Part shown: positions 1 to 10,532 of the stretch, piece by piece
Position numbering within the stretch: the first letter of the stretch is position 1
Layout of the letters: the number at the start of each line of letters is the position of its first letter
NCBI GenBank assembly: GCA_049999765.1
Contig: JBNGIQ010005356.1
Span: forward strand, 1-22,535
Origin: Phaeoceros laevis
Lineage: Eukaryota; Anthocerotophyta; Anthocerotopsida; Notothyladales
DNA: 22,535 nt
Reading direction: 5' to 3'
The notes under the pieces: generated by a model
Told to the model about the DNA's origin: nothing
Seen by the model: the letters and a program-made list of their open reading frames with translations, nothing else
Database searches by the model: none
Position numbers and translations under genes: made by a program

Positions 1-1283
1 CCGCAACCGGGCTAGCAGCTTAGGAAGACACGATGCTCTGAAAAAGCGGGCGTCTTCTGCTGGGCCTTTATAACGTTGCGATAATATTTATCCTGACGAG
101 TTACATTCGTAGCAAGTACGTTAGAGTGACGAATTCATGGAGTCCACGTTCCCCTGGTGGGACCCAGCCTCCATTCCATCTCCTGGCGCAACCAGAGTGG
201 GCTACGACTAAATTAGGGCTGTGGAACGAATCTTACCCTAAATGGGGACAAGCAGACACGCCAACATTACAGTGACAGACCAGGCCGCGACAAGCCCCTG
301 CTTCGCAAGTTGCATGGGCGGAAGTTGTAAGTCACATCTTAGGTTGCCGAATATTCTTATTGTTCTTACGTGGCAAGTATAAGCGCTCGACGGGCTAATC
401 TCAAGCTTTTCGACGGTACAGTGTACTATTCGCCCCAACAGTCCTTGCCATGTATAGATACGTTCATTGTTTCCGGAAACTACCAGATAGAATCTTAACG
501 TGTCCCACCGTGCTGCGGTTTTCGTCAGGGACGAGAAAAGCGATATCTTGGGCGCGGGAAACTTCTCAGAAAGTCTGTGATTGCGACTGCTACTTGCTCA
601 TGATATTTTTGGGGGTGCAACCGGCCCAAGCAAGGTTTTTTGTACAAAGTGTGAAACTTCCCCATCATACTTACAAACACACCGTCAGCCATTCCTCACC
701 CCCCACAGGTGTGGGAGGAATGTCATCACGGCCAGCCCAGACGACGTGCACCACGTGATTTCTCTAGACCGTCCTCCGTTGCAGCTGCAGAGTTGACAAC
801 CGCGTCCACAGGCTCTGCCTATTATTCGTTAACTGCTAAGAGTCAAAACAAAAAACACAACTCAGCAGACTTGCTACAGCTGGACACTTTGCTAAACAGC
901 GAAACAATGGGAAGCAGGAAGAAGCTGGTGTTCTGTAAATGTTCCATCCACTTGGGCACTTACCGGGCGTAGTAAAGTGGCACTGCCATCGCTGAGAAGC
1001 AGCTCAGCATCAGCTTCAGATCTTGTTTCTGCCCTCGAACGATAAGCAGAGCCGTTGTGCACTGAGTTGTAGACTGCATTACTTTCCAGCAGCATCGGTT
1101 TCCATAATGAAAGGACCACCGTAGTGAGACGCACCAGCAAACTTCAGTCTATGTCTCAGAGCCATCAAGAGTTTGCCGAGACGCCTGAGGTGTCCGAATA
1201 GTGAGGCTGGTTGGCGATCGAGGAGGCCACCAGGCTGCTACATAACGTCGCACTTTTCAGTAACACTTTCCAACAGAGACACG
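1..1283. other. No gene recognised; 3' flank of the NLP gene
   Basis: This stretch follows the NLP stop codon in the direction of transcription, so its right part should hold the NLP 3' untranslated region. Open frames of 66-102 codons occur on both strands (for example 450-758 plus and 892-1140 minus), but none shows a domain or composition I recognise. I see no canonical AATAAA on the minus strand; an AATAAT lies near 822-827, which is weak evidence for a polyadenylation signal. A small palindrome (CCCAC-AGG-GTGGG type) lies near 705-718. Nothing else is evident. Confidence 0.5.
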
Positions 1284-4200
1284 TTATAGATCCATGTCCG
1301 GAATTGTGTCTGGTTGGCACTTTGGCAAATCGCAGCTTACCATGAGCTTGATGCAATGTCCCCCGGACATGTCCATCAGCTCCATGCACTCTTGCATGTC
1401 AGCATCAGACGCAAGGACCATCCACTCTGCATCATCATCCAAATATTTCAGGCCCATATCCCCAATGGAGCAGCCTATCCTTCTTGCAACCTCGGTCTTC
1501 AAATACCCATAGCTGCTACTTGAAGGCATCTTGAACCTCACAGTATCTGGTCCGCAAGTCGCTTTCACAATGACTAGATCATCCAGGACCTGCATGTGCT
1601 TGCGTGTTGGGTACACTTTTCTATCTTTTGTAGCACTAGTTGGACTGCCAGTCTCACTCCGGTCTGGAAAGACACTGCTAGGCTCACTGAGAGGACTGCC
1701 GTCACCTGACAAAGTTTCCAAGGAAAACCCTCCGGGCGAAGCTTCCCCTGTCTTATTAGTGCCACAGGTCATAGCACATTTGGAGCTTAACGACACCTCT
1801 GAGCCTGCTTCGGGGGTTACATCATCCGTATCAGAAGTTAATGCTTGCAGTGCTGCTCCGCCCCCATGCACACGAGCTTCAAGAATGTCTTTGCCCACAG
1901 ACACCCCAATCTCACATGAGTTTGAGCCTCCATGGACGTCACACACATCCTTGTCCCCTTCTGAAGGCCGTGCATTTGCTGGAGAAATTTCGATTTGACA
2001 ATCCAACATTGTGTCTTCATTACCATTGCCTTGTCTTTGACATTCCAATGAATCTGGCCTCACTTGCCCACAGTTTGGATCATCTGCTGCCATATCCATA
2101 TCTTTTAACTCTGAACCAAGATTTCCCTCCACTCCTGATGCACCCCATGAAAACGTCCAATTCCCTTTACCTGCTGCACCCACGTTTGCCAATTGCACCC
2201 CTGTCACAGCTGAAGCTGCTGCAGCAGCTGATGCAAGATCACCTGTAAGGGCGTTGATGTTGAGAGCGCCATCTGCACCTTGCACTGAATTGATGACTCC
2301 CTGAAGCTTCTTCAAAGACCTACTGACTTTGTTGATCTTGCGTGATGGCCACCTCGATATGCCATGCTGGCGACATATCCTTTTCAGTGTTGTCGGACAA
2401 ACTGTGAAACAATGAAAGCAAAGAGCAAATTTGATCAGGCTCCGCCCTCCCCATGGCAGTGATGGCCATTGAAACAGTAGACTATATATATCAGCAGACA
2501 AGACAGGGCCAACCTCTGCAGCAAAAAAAGGTAGTCTTGGGGGTATGTAACTCACCTCCAATGCTCTTTGCAGCGTCTTTGAGGCTGCCAGCAAAGTACT
2601 GTTGAAGGACATTCAGGCCAATGGTCTTCTCTGTAGTGCCACGTCTCCTGTCCATCCTCCTCTTCAAGGCGGCTTCCTGGGAATGAGAGGAGTATCCAGG
2701 CATTGCAGAGGGGCCTGCACCGACTTGATTAGCCACCAGGGCCTCATCCAGAGAACTAGATCTGATATGTGATCTGCTCAGTGGGGAGATGAGGAAATCT
2801 TGCCGCTGCTGCTCTTGCACCTGCTGCTGCAAATGAAATTGTTCTTGTACTTGCCCATGTGGCTGACTACTCAACTGTTGAGGTGGCGGTCGAAAATGAC
2901 CATGATCATGCTGCTGCCTCTTGTCCTGATGATCTTCAGAAACATTTAGCTGCTGTGCAGGAACACCAGAGTTGTGCTGAGGAGGGCCTTGTGTAGTTCC
3001 CTCTGCGTCAACGGCACGCTTCATCCCCTTAGGATGACTATCAACCTCCAGGGAGTCTTCCCTGTTTGCCGCCGCCTTCTCCTCCTCCAGCTCTCTATTT
3101 GTAACAGTCCTCAAACTTCTGCAGACCCGTTGCATGGTGATAGATAGTGCATTCAGCGTCATCTGCTGGTCCACACTACTTTGACAGCTGGGAGGTAGAA
3201 AGAACTCTAGAACGTAGTCATCGTTCCCGGTATACACACTCCTCAGACGAATAGCAACAGCTGCAGACAAACCAAACATTTGTGCATAATGCCCAAGCGG
3301 ATAATCCAGCTTAGTGAAAGTCCTTATGTCACTTGAAAAGAAAGGCTGGTTGGAGGAATATGCCTGCCCGGGAACACCCTGCCCTCGTTCCAAGCTGTGT
3401 TCTTTGCAAGCCTTCCGAAAATCCAGAACTTTGCTGTCATTGACATATCGAGGGCCATCCCCTGTAATTAAGTACCTCAACTGATCGGTACCCGAATCTA
3501 AGCTGTGATTGCTGGAACTGCTGCTGGTAGGACACACTCCAGACTCCTTCTTGCTACCCCTGGTTCGTCGTGCGCTGGCTCGCGTACAAGGAATCCATGT
3601 CTGTGCAAGAGGGAGTTTGTGGGTCTCACAAACAGCTGTCAGGACCTCCTCAATTTCAGACAGTGCCGCTTGACGACCTTGTGATCGCATCTGAGGAGAT
3701 CAAACAAAAAAATTGGTTAGTTGGCTCAAAAAATGCAGAAATAACATCTCTTTCGGGAATGACTGGGAGCTAAGAGCAATACCTCTCCTGATACTGTATC
3801 ACATTCACTACTTGCAAGGTTGACATCCTGTAGGGCCAAGAACACAGGCGCAAACTATCAGTACATGCATGCACAACGAAACGTGCTGTCTGAACGTCAC
3901 ATCCACACTCCAGGAAAAGAAACGCTGGCCATTTTGTAGCAGAAAGAACAGACCTGGAGAGCTCGGCAAATCATTTCAATTTCTGGGCTGTATTGCACTT
4001 TCTCGGCCCGCATGCACAGCTCTATGACCGCTATACAGCAGCCGCTGGATGGCTCGAACACGGGGACGGCAAGAGTCCCTCGGACGTTGCACAGTTGGGC
4101 TGCCTTAACTCGCAAGAACTCTTGTTTCTTGTAGTACTGCACATTAGGCGACCATTCAGGCATCTGCTTGACGAAGACACGGCCAGGCAAGCCCAGCTGC

Positions 4201-5459
4201 TCCACAGGCAAATCCTTCTCCGCCGAGAACTGGAACTCCATCGAGGCTGCTCGGTACCGACAGAGTTCTCCAGTATCCTGCTGTGAACACGGATTCTGTT
4301 CGAGCACATAGGGTTGGCCGTTGGTTGTCAAGATTATTTTGTTGTCCACAACAACAGGCATCCACACCTGCACTAGGACGTCCCCCCTTGCACGTGCAAT
4401 AATATGCAGGGCTTGCATGATGCGCTCCTTGAGCGAATAGAGCAGAGTTGGATTTAGGAACATGCTGTGCTTGTAGTGTCCAATGTAACCAGACACCTGC
4501 TTCTCGTCCTTGTCCTTGTCCTCATTGCCACTCACCCCTTCCTCCTTGCTGTGTGGAGGAGAAACTATGTAATCGAGGAAGTCGTCACCAAGACCTTGAG
4601 CAGGCGGTCCGAACCCAGTGATAGGCGACAACAGAGCTTCGGACCTGCCATAAAAATTCTCTGCCTGAGTCACTGGCATCCTCCCCATGGCTGCCGACTC
4701 CACACCATAAGTATTCGGTGCACCATTCCGATCAGCCCTGTAGGCTTGCCCCGGTTGGCCCACAGGCAGAGGCACAGAAGGGCCTGCACTCATGCTAACG
4801 CCTCTGGGATCATAAGCGGCCAGCGCTTGCACTCCCACCACTGCTTGCTGATACAATGGCCGAGATAAGTTGGAGCTTTCCTGCACAGGACCAGCCGTCC
4901 TCTGCTGCTGGTCATCCCCTCCATATCCCACAGCAGGAACTGGTGTCGCAACGGGAAGAGTGTGTGCAACAAAAGGAGCTTCAACTCGGTAGGGTGGCAG
5001 AACATTGAATTGCTGGTAGGTTGGGGACAAGGTCATGCCAAAGTCCCCATTCATGGCTCCCATCCATACCTCAGGGGAATGCTCGTAGAGAGGATCCAGG
5101 TCCATCAACTCCATGAGCAGAGGATCATCCGGTAAAAACCGCGAGTCACCGGAGAGCGACATGGCTTGCTTACCCTGTGCGGGGACCGAGTCGCCGGGGC
5201 CTTGACGGGACCCGTTGACAGGGGAACCAGACAAGGGTGCTCCAAAAACTGGCTCTCCACCAAACGCCTGCACTACCACGTTGTCACCACCACCTGTGCG
5301 ACATTTCCCGTTGCTGAGAAAGAGGTCACGCGGAGAAACCGGGGCTGGCGCCTTCCATGACTTCACCCCGGGTTGCAGCTCGTCGACGAAACAGGAAGAA
5401 GAGTCCAGGCCAACGCGAGGCGACATGGCAGTACCGACGTGGGAGCTGCAGCCGTCCAT
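1284..5459 (-). CDS. NLP: NIN-like protein (NLP), RWP-RK/PB1 transcription factor, 4 exons
   Basis: The exons are 5459-3954, 3827-3783, 3690-2556 and 2401-1284, all with GT-AG introns, giving about 1267 residues. Family knowledge: NLPs are nuclear activators of nitrate-responsive genes, binding nitrate-responsive elements through RWP-RK and pairing through PB1. Seen here: an acidic Ser/Pro-rich N-terminus with a [10 protein letters not shown] patch; the conserved NLP region at about 342-517 ([29 protein letters not shown]); a GAF-like stretch at about 535-690; a Gln/His-rich linker at about 760-815; RWP-RK with RWPSRK at 912-917; and PB1 at about 1172-1251. Ser406 lies in an R-x-x-S context (RAAS); equivalence to the kinase site reported in Arabidopsis NLP7 is unverified. 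The start ATG has A at -3 and G at +4 and an in-frame TAG 15 nt upstream. The protein is longer than the roughly 800-1000 residues usual for the family. The 3' end is slightly uncertain because a GTAAGC donor-like site lies in the PB1 codons near 1342. Confidence 0.93.
1335..1574 (-). other. PB1 domain at the NLP C-terminus
   Basis: Residues about 1172-1251. It carries both halves of a type I/II PB1 fold: a basic Lys in VIVKATCG (Lys1175) and the acidic OPCA-like segment KYLDDDAEW at 1214-1222, followed by [10 protein letters not shown]. Family knowledge: these surfaces allow head-to-tail NLP oligomers. After the last strand (IKLMV) about 15 further residues are read before the stop. A Val at this point is also seen in homologues, which favours reading through the GTAAGC at about 1342 rather than splicing there. 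Confidence 0.9.
2301..2628 (-). other. RWP-RK DNA-binding domain, split by NLP intron 3
   Basis: The domain runs from about residue 872 ([12 protein letters not shown]) to about 929 (SRSLKKLQ). It includes the invariant [21 protein letters not shown] core and RWPSRK. Intron 3 (2555-2402, donor GGAG|GTGAG, acceptor CACAG|TTTG) interrupts it after the first base of a Val codon (G|TT). Rejoining restores the family consensus SIGVCPTTLK exactly, which fixes both splice sites. A Gln- and Ala-rich spacer ([11 protein letters not shown]) follows. Confidence 0.95.
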
Positions 5460-5532
5460 TATGATAAGCTTCTAGCCTCCTCGTCACACTCAAGCTCATC
5501 CGGATCCCTGCATCACCAGCCACCACCACCAT
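5326..5532 (-). other. Upstream ORF overlapping the NLP start (68 codons)
   Basis: An ATG at 5532, 73 nt upstream of the NLP start and out of frame with it, opens a frame that runs past the NLP ATG and stops at 5326. Its context is strong (A at -3, G at +4). If transcription starts upstream of 5532, ribosomes starting here would bypass the NLP start. The peptide itself has no recognisable feature. Whether it lies in the mRNA is unknown, since the transcription start is not visible and an assembly gap lies 154 bases further upstream. Confidence 0.35.
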
Positions 5533-5686
5533 CGTCGTCAGCAGCGGCCTGACATCACAGCCACCCGCAATTTCCGGCCTTTCTCACTACCCGAACAATG
5601 CTCCGGCAGCCATCTCTCCGAGGCACAGATATAACGCACATGAATCCACAAGCCACCCCACTCCCGTCCCCGTCGCTTCCCAGCCC

Positions 5687-5786
5687 NNNNNNNNNNNNNN
5701 NNNNNNNNNNNNNNNNNNNNNNNNNNNNNNNNNNNNNNNNNNNNNNNNNNNNNNNNNNNNNNNNNNNNNNNNNNNNNNNNNNNNNN
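5687..5786. other. Assembly gap (100 N)
   Basis: Exactly 100 consecutive N, the usual placeholder for a gap of unknown size. It sits about 230 bases upstream of the NLP start codon, so leader or promoter sequence of that gene may be missing, and open frames drawn across it are meaningless. Confidence 1.
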
Positions 5787-6054
5787 AATCCCCACTCATG
5801 CTGCAACAGACGGCAACTTCTTGCCTGAACAAAGCGCGGCCAAGCTAGCGCCTGAGATCCGCATGCCTGGTGTTTCCCCAGCCGAGGCTCATATCCCCAG
5901 CCGGAATACCGACACTCTTGCCGGCAGAGGCAACAAGACAGCAAAAGAAGTGGCACAAACGAGAACAGTGCATCCGTGCGGGATTCAGCAACTCACATCA
6001 TGACTGCTGGCAGGCAGGCAGGCTGACGATGAGGGGATAGACAGTAATCCGCGC

Positions 6055-6070
6055 GGAGGAGGAGGAGGAG
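6055..6070. repeat. (GGA)n microsatellite
   Basis: Sixteen bases of uninterrupted GGA repeat, reading as a (TCC)n pyrimidine tract on the strand that encodes NLP. A short GGCA repeat lies about 40 bases to its left. Pyrimidine tracts of this kind are common in plant 5' leaders and core promoters; a role here is inference. Confidence 0.8.
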
Positions 6071-6300
6071 ATTGATGCTGAAGCAGCAATCCGTACAAAG
6101 GTCTGAAAGAGCGAGCGACTTCGGCTGGGATCTTGTAGTTGCACTTTCACCCCCTCCCTCCACCACTGTGGGGATGAATCCACAGGCGCCAGGCGTCGCG
6201 CCATGTACGCGACTGTGACGAGGCCCTGTTGCGCTAGTTGCAACGAGTAAGCCACCGGTGACTGGTAGTAAAGGTGAGTCACTCCTCATGAGGTGGCGGC

Positions 6301-8265
6301 ACCGACGCCGCTAATCGCAGTATGTACGCGTACAACCCGCTCAAGTGCCTTCCGCAGAAGCTGCTGGTATTAGTGTTGCCGCCCTGGCTAGCGCTGCTTC
6401 TGGGGCCCCCGATACCTACAGCCAGGCGTAGACTACAAGGGACCTTCCTGGCACCAACAATGACAAGTGGGACCGTGACTGGATCCTCTCAGATTCCCAA
6501 TTGTCGCATAGCAAAGTGTTTCGAAAAGGTGGACTGCCTTTCGAGCACATAACCTAGCTTGAACCTACGAAAGGCAACGTCGCGACGCGGCGCCTTTTCC
6601 ACCATATTTGGCGCAAACCACAGTCCAGCATCATCTCGACTTGCCGAGGCAGCACGAAACAGGTAGTCTAGGTTACTAGACTTCTTGTGTTGAAGGAGCT
6701 TACTGTATCAGAGAGGAAGTGGCAGCAGAAACTTTGCACGAGCTCCATGCACTTCGACACCAGCTAAAACCAGTAAAAACAAGTGGAGCCAAGCTATTTT
6801 CACGGCTGTTTTGATACTTTTCCAAAGTTCAGTCATAAGCCTTCGATGGCAGAATCTTGCCAGATAAATACCAACACCGTTTTCAGCCTCAGCAGTTGCT
6901 GTCCTGTTGCAAAGCTGACCTCTGCACTCTAGAAAGCAGAAGGTAGACTGGGATAAACTGTGCTATCCAAGATGGTCTCTTGGATACCAGGATGATCTCT
7001 GCCGAGGGAAACGGACAAGCCAATGTTGCATACAAGCAGCACAAATTGCAGTAGAGCCGTGACCGTGACAATGTTGCAGTGTATTGTGCCCACTCAAATG
7101 CCGCCTGCTTTTGCAAATTTTGCAATCGCCTGAGAGAGAAGCCGGGCCCGCGGAACTGTAGAATCAGTAGCTGTCTCGTCTGTGGTGGTCAATTCTGGGA
7201 ACCAAACAGTCCATGTGCTCATGCCAGATGCACCCATCTGGCATGACCGAAAAGGCTCCGCCCGGATGTTCAGCAAGAAACACGCACACACATCTGGACC
7301 TAGAACGTCGGGTATATACCGCCAGCGTGCCTCTGTCTAACGAAACATAACCTGTAGGCTCTCGACAGTGAGCGTATGAGCGTACAAAGCCTGCGATTTT
7401 TAGACTGTGCCTCCACCAGGACATGTTCAACAGGCCGCAAAGAAGATCCTGCCGCCGGGGCACCTCGCTCTAATTCATACGCGACACATTTCACAGAATC
7501 GGCTAGCTGGTGATTCATGCAAAGACCTGGCGCCTGACCCCGTCTTCCTCGCCGCTTGGATGCCCACTTGGATGCCGGGCCATCGTGGCGGTTTAGGTTA
7601 AACCTGGCCACACTGCCACAGTGCGAAACCTATGGGGAAACTCTGGAGCCTGGACGTAGAGTATATCTTGTCGATTTGGGACGATCACTTTATCAGGCGG
7701 TTAATGTCGAGACATACGACTGCGACTGGCAAGCTTTTTCTGTCTCCTTTACAGTACCGGTGGAGGCTTCATCCAGCTGGTGAAACCTTCAAGGACCGCA
7801 TCTTTCAGATATGTAAACGGTCCCACTCGGCTGTAGGTATCTCAAAGTCGTGCTCTGCGATGATGTCGCTGGCACGGCTTTGTTCTGCCTCGAAGCTTCA
7901 CGGAGCATGCACGCCCGACGGGACCCACAAGCGCCCACCATCCTGGGGAGAGGTGTGATATCGGTACGTCCTGATTTCAAGGAGTTTGCTTAGTCTTCTA
8001 GCTTAGTCTTACAGTAGTCTTAGGCCACTGATACAAGGCAGATATCACGGAAGCTATGATAGCGCCGCACCACGGAAATTGCCACGGCTCCGCCGTGATC
8101 ATCAAACAGTATGTCCTGTTGCTGTCATTCATGCAGTGCAGTGAGATGTCAAGCTAGTGACTGGTAGCAGCGCTAAGGTGCTGCAAACGAACAGGTTTCA
8201 CCAGCCACCGTTCCATATCGAACGGACTCATCCGAAAATGTTTAGGTCTGTTTCAAAAGATGTCA
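6301..8265. other. Intergenic region between carboxylase stop and NLP upstream region
   Basis: About 2 kb without a supported gene. Read in the direction of transcription (right to left) it begins with the 3' untranslated region of the carboxylase and ends in the distal NLP promoter. Short open frames exist on both strands (up to about 108 codons, for example 7632-7958 plus), but none resembles a known domain. Visible structure is limited to the short tandem repeat at 7988-8022 and a small hairpin (CACGGC-TCC-GCCGTG) near 8082-8096. Confidence 0.5.
7988..8022. repeat. Short tandem repeat, about 13-bp period, in the carboxylase 3' flank
   Basis: Two copies of GCTTAGTCTT at 7988-7997 and 8001-8010, followed by a partial copy GTAGTCTTA at 8014-8022, give about 2.7 units of 13 bp. 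It lies about 245-280 nt beyond the carboxylase stop, so it is probably in or near the 3' end of the transcript, where it would read as repeated AAGACTA. One copy junction contains TGTAA on the transcribed strand. A role in 3'-end formation is speculative. Confidence 0.6.
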
Positions 8266-10532
8266 TCACGAACTGGAATCCAATACGAGCTGCAATTCCT
8301 CCACAAGCTGGGATCGGCTCGACGCGTCAAGCTGCAGGATACAGGGACAAGAGGCACTCAGTCTCAAAACTCAAATATCCCAAAATATGATCACTAAAAG
8401 CGCACCCTTACCGATTGCAGGAGGGTGCGTAAGCCGTGGGGCAGAATTCCTGCATCTTCTGCACAGTTGCTCAACTCCACCATCTGCTTAGCTAGCCTTT
8501 CAACTCGCAATACTTGCAAGTGAGCTGCGAGGCAATCCACATCTTGTGCCCAAGCTGCAAAGGCAGTGTCGTTGTCCCAAGCATCCGAGTCAGCTTGTGA
8601 AGCCAGGAACCATTCCTGCACCAGGGCAACGGCCTCTTTATCAGAGCATGATTCACCAGCTGCTGCTTTCACCTCCTGAACCAGTGATTGCTCCTGTAGT
8701 CTTCGCTTTAGCCTTTTGCAGAAGAAAGATCGAGATTCCTCCCAAGGAATAATCTGCCTAATCACTTGCTTGGCAGCCATTCGGAAAGAAGTATCATGAA
8801 GCTCAGCAAAACGAATTGCTACTTGCTTGTAGAAAGGAAGTAGCTGCTTCTCCCTGGCTTTTATCTCCTGCTGAATTTGCTCTTTGGTAGGAGATGTACT
8901 GCTGCTGGTTGCAAGCACCTGCCTCAAGCTTGCTAGTTGCGGGTCGAGGCGATGCATGCACTCAACCAGCTCCCGTGCTCGGAACTTGATTTCAATCATA
9001 CCTTCGGGCTCCAAAACTCCACCCTTGGCGGTTGTCTCAGCATACATCTCCACTTTTTCTGGGTTTATCTTGCTGTCTACCACAACCCACGCGCCTCCTC
9101 GGAGCTCCCCTGTCTTTGGAATGTACACAAATACCGGTTGTTTGTATGTCCTTAGGTGCTCAACAATGAGAGAGCCAGCCTGGAGAATTCCTTCGAAGAG
9201 ATCCCTTTGACCTCCAGAGAACCCTCTCCAGTTAGCCAAAATGAACAGTGGAATTCCTTCCTTGTTGAAATCTAGCAAAGCTTGAGCTGTTTTTGCAGCT
9301 GAATCAGGGAACCAAACCTGACCTGCCTGTGGCACAACTCTTTCGTGAGAGTCTGGCTGGCCAGGGTCAGCCGGTATGACCTGCATTACTGTTTGTGTTT
9401 CCACGGCAACAATCCCAATTGGAATGCCCCCCAGCCTGGCGCGACCAGTAACAACGGTTTGTGCCCAACCTTCGAGGGTCTCTGAGAAACTTCCTCGGTC
9501 AAATATTCCCCCCAGCCAATTCTCTCCACTGAAACAGCCTTGGATTGCAGCCCGTGGATCGCAGGCAGTTTCTGGTGCATACTGCACCTGTCTGTCTGCG
9601 TCATCACCGGTGTCTAGCAGTGGTAAACTCCCACCACTAACAGAAGGAACATAGCTCAACCACTTCAATATTTCGGCTACGCCTTCAAGATCATCTGAAA
9701 CAGTCAAATGCACGACGCCATTATGGGCCATCACTTTGGGCCCTCCCAACTGCATGTGAGAAGTATACACCTCTCTACCAAGAAGCTTGTTTAGGGCTGA
9801 AAAGCCTGTCAAGATAATCGGTTGATCAACCCTCTGAATGCAGCGCATGCCTAATCTTGAAAGGTAGGCACCAATGCCGACAGTTCTTCCAGTAACATAA
9901 GTCAGCGTAAATGTTTCCTGATAAGCTTTTGAGAAAGCACCAGCAATAGCACCGCTGCCTGATAAGTTTTCTACTCCTAGCCCATCATCTTTGCCAACAA
10001 TGGCATCAATTACCCACCTTATCTCCCCAGAGGCCATACTTAGCTCATGAGCATGCACAGATCCTTCCAAACGTGTATAATCCTCTGATGTGAGGTAAAG
10101 ATACTGCAAGCCACGTTCAGGAGTGTCCTCAGACCAACCAACCTTGAAAGCAGATCTGACTTCTTCAGCTACTCCAATTCTTGCTCCTGAGTTTGCTGCC
10201 AAGTAGATAAGAGGTAACTTCTTTTTGCAAGCAATCTCTGTGACTGCACTAAAAAAGGCATCCTCCCGGGGTCCAAATGCACCAGCACCGTACGTTACAT
10301 CATTTGCCACAACCACAATACTGCGTCCAGATGGGTACTCTAGAGTCCGCAGATGAAAGTACCATGCAACCATGCCGACGTCATTTGTTGCTGCGGGTCG
10401 CTCAACCTCAAGCAGGGGTGTGTCCCACTGTCCCGCCTGATCTGCAAATACAAGCTCAGAGGATCTGAATGCACATTCTTCCATGGTCTTCCCTGCCGCC
10501 TCCCAACTTTGCCGCAAAACAGTCTCAAAAAC
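8266..10532 (-). other. Carboxylase exons 30-31: carboxyltransferase domain
   Basis: Exon 30 (10532-8412, 2121 nt, residues 1524-2230) holds nearly the whole carboxyltransferase domain: [52 protein letters not shown] and [15 protein letters not shown] (about 1957-1971). It transfers the carboxyl group from carboxybiotin to acetyl-CoA. Exon 31 (8331-8266) is a 66-nt terminal exon ending in LVLDSSS and TGA, joined through donor TCG|GTAAGG and acceptor CTGCAG|CTTG. Its sequence matches the usual plant C-terminal helix. Without that splice the frame runs into the intron and ends with VRVRF. Confidence 0.95.

Larger units (their letters stand above)
5460..6300 (-). promoter_or_regulatory. Presumed 5' leader and proximal promoter of the NLP gene
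   Basis: The NLP gene is transcribed leftwards, so this interval should contain its leader and core promoter. It is rich in C, T and CCA/TCC runs as read on the plus strand just above the start codon. It also contains a 100-base assembly gap, short (GGCA)n near 6009-6022 and (GGA)n at 6055-6070. I cannot place a TATA box or start site with confidence. A leader intron is possible but not demonstrable. Confidence 0.4.

Noticed and set aside
1284-1345. A further NLP intron starting at the GTAAGC near 1342
   Set aside because: The Val encoded by this GTA fits the last PB1 strand in homologues, the frame then ends after a short plausible tail, and I could not find a convincing downstream coding exon. 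It remains possible.
1531-1998. Plus-strand ORFs over the NLP and carboxylase exons (for example 1531-1998, 4467-4868, 18197-18730)
   Set aside because: They are antisense to well-supported coding exons and have low-complexity or non-protein-like translations.
2491-3690. Met at 3690 as the start of a separate RWP-RK protein
   Set aside because: The codon follows a splice acceptor (CTCCTCAG) directly, and joining to the 45-nt exon and exon 1 gives the standard NLP domain order.
7632-7958. 108-codon plus-strand ORF in the intergenic region
   Set aside because: No recognisable motif and no support from composition or context; overlapping frames of similar length exist on both strands.
5459-8266. 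Functional coupling of the carboxylase and NLP genes as a new system
   Set aside because: They are adjacent and co-oriented, but eukaryotic neighbours are usually independent, about 2.8 kb separates the coding regions, and I see no shared regulatory motif.
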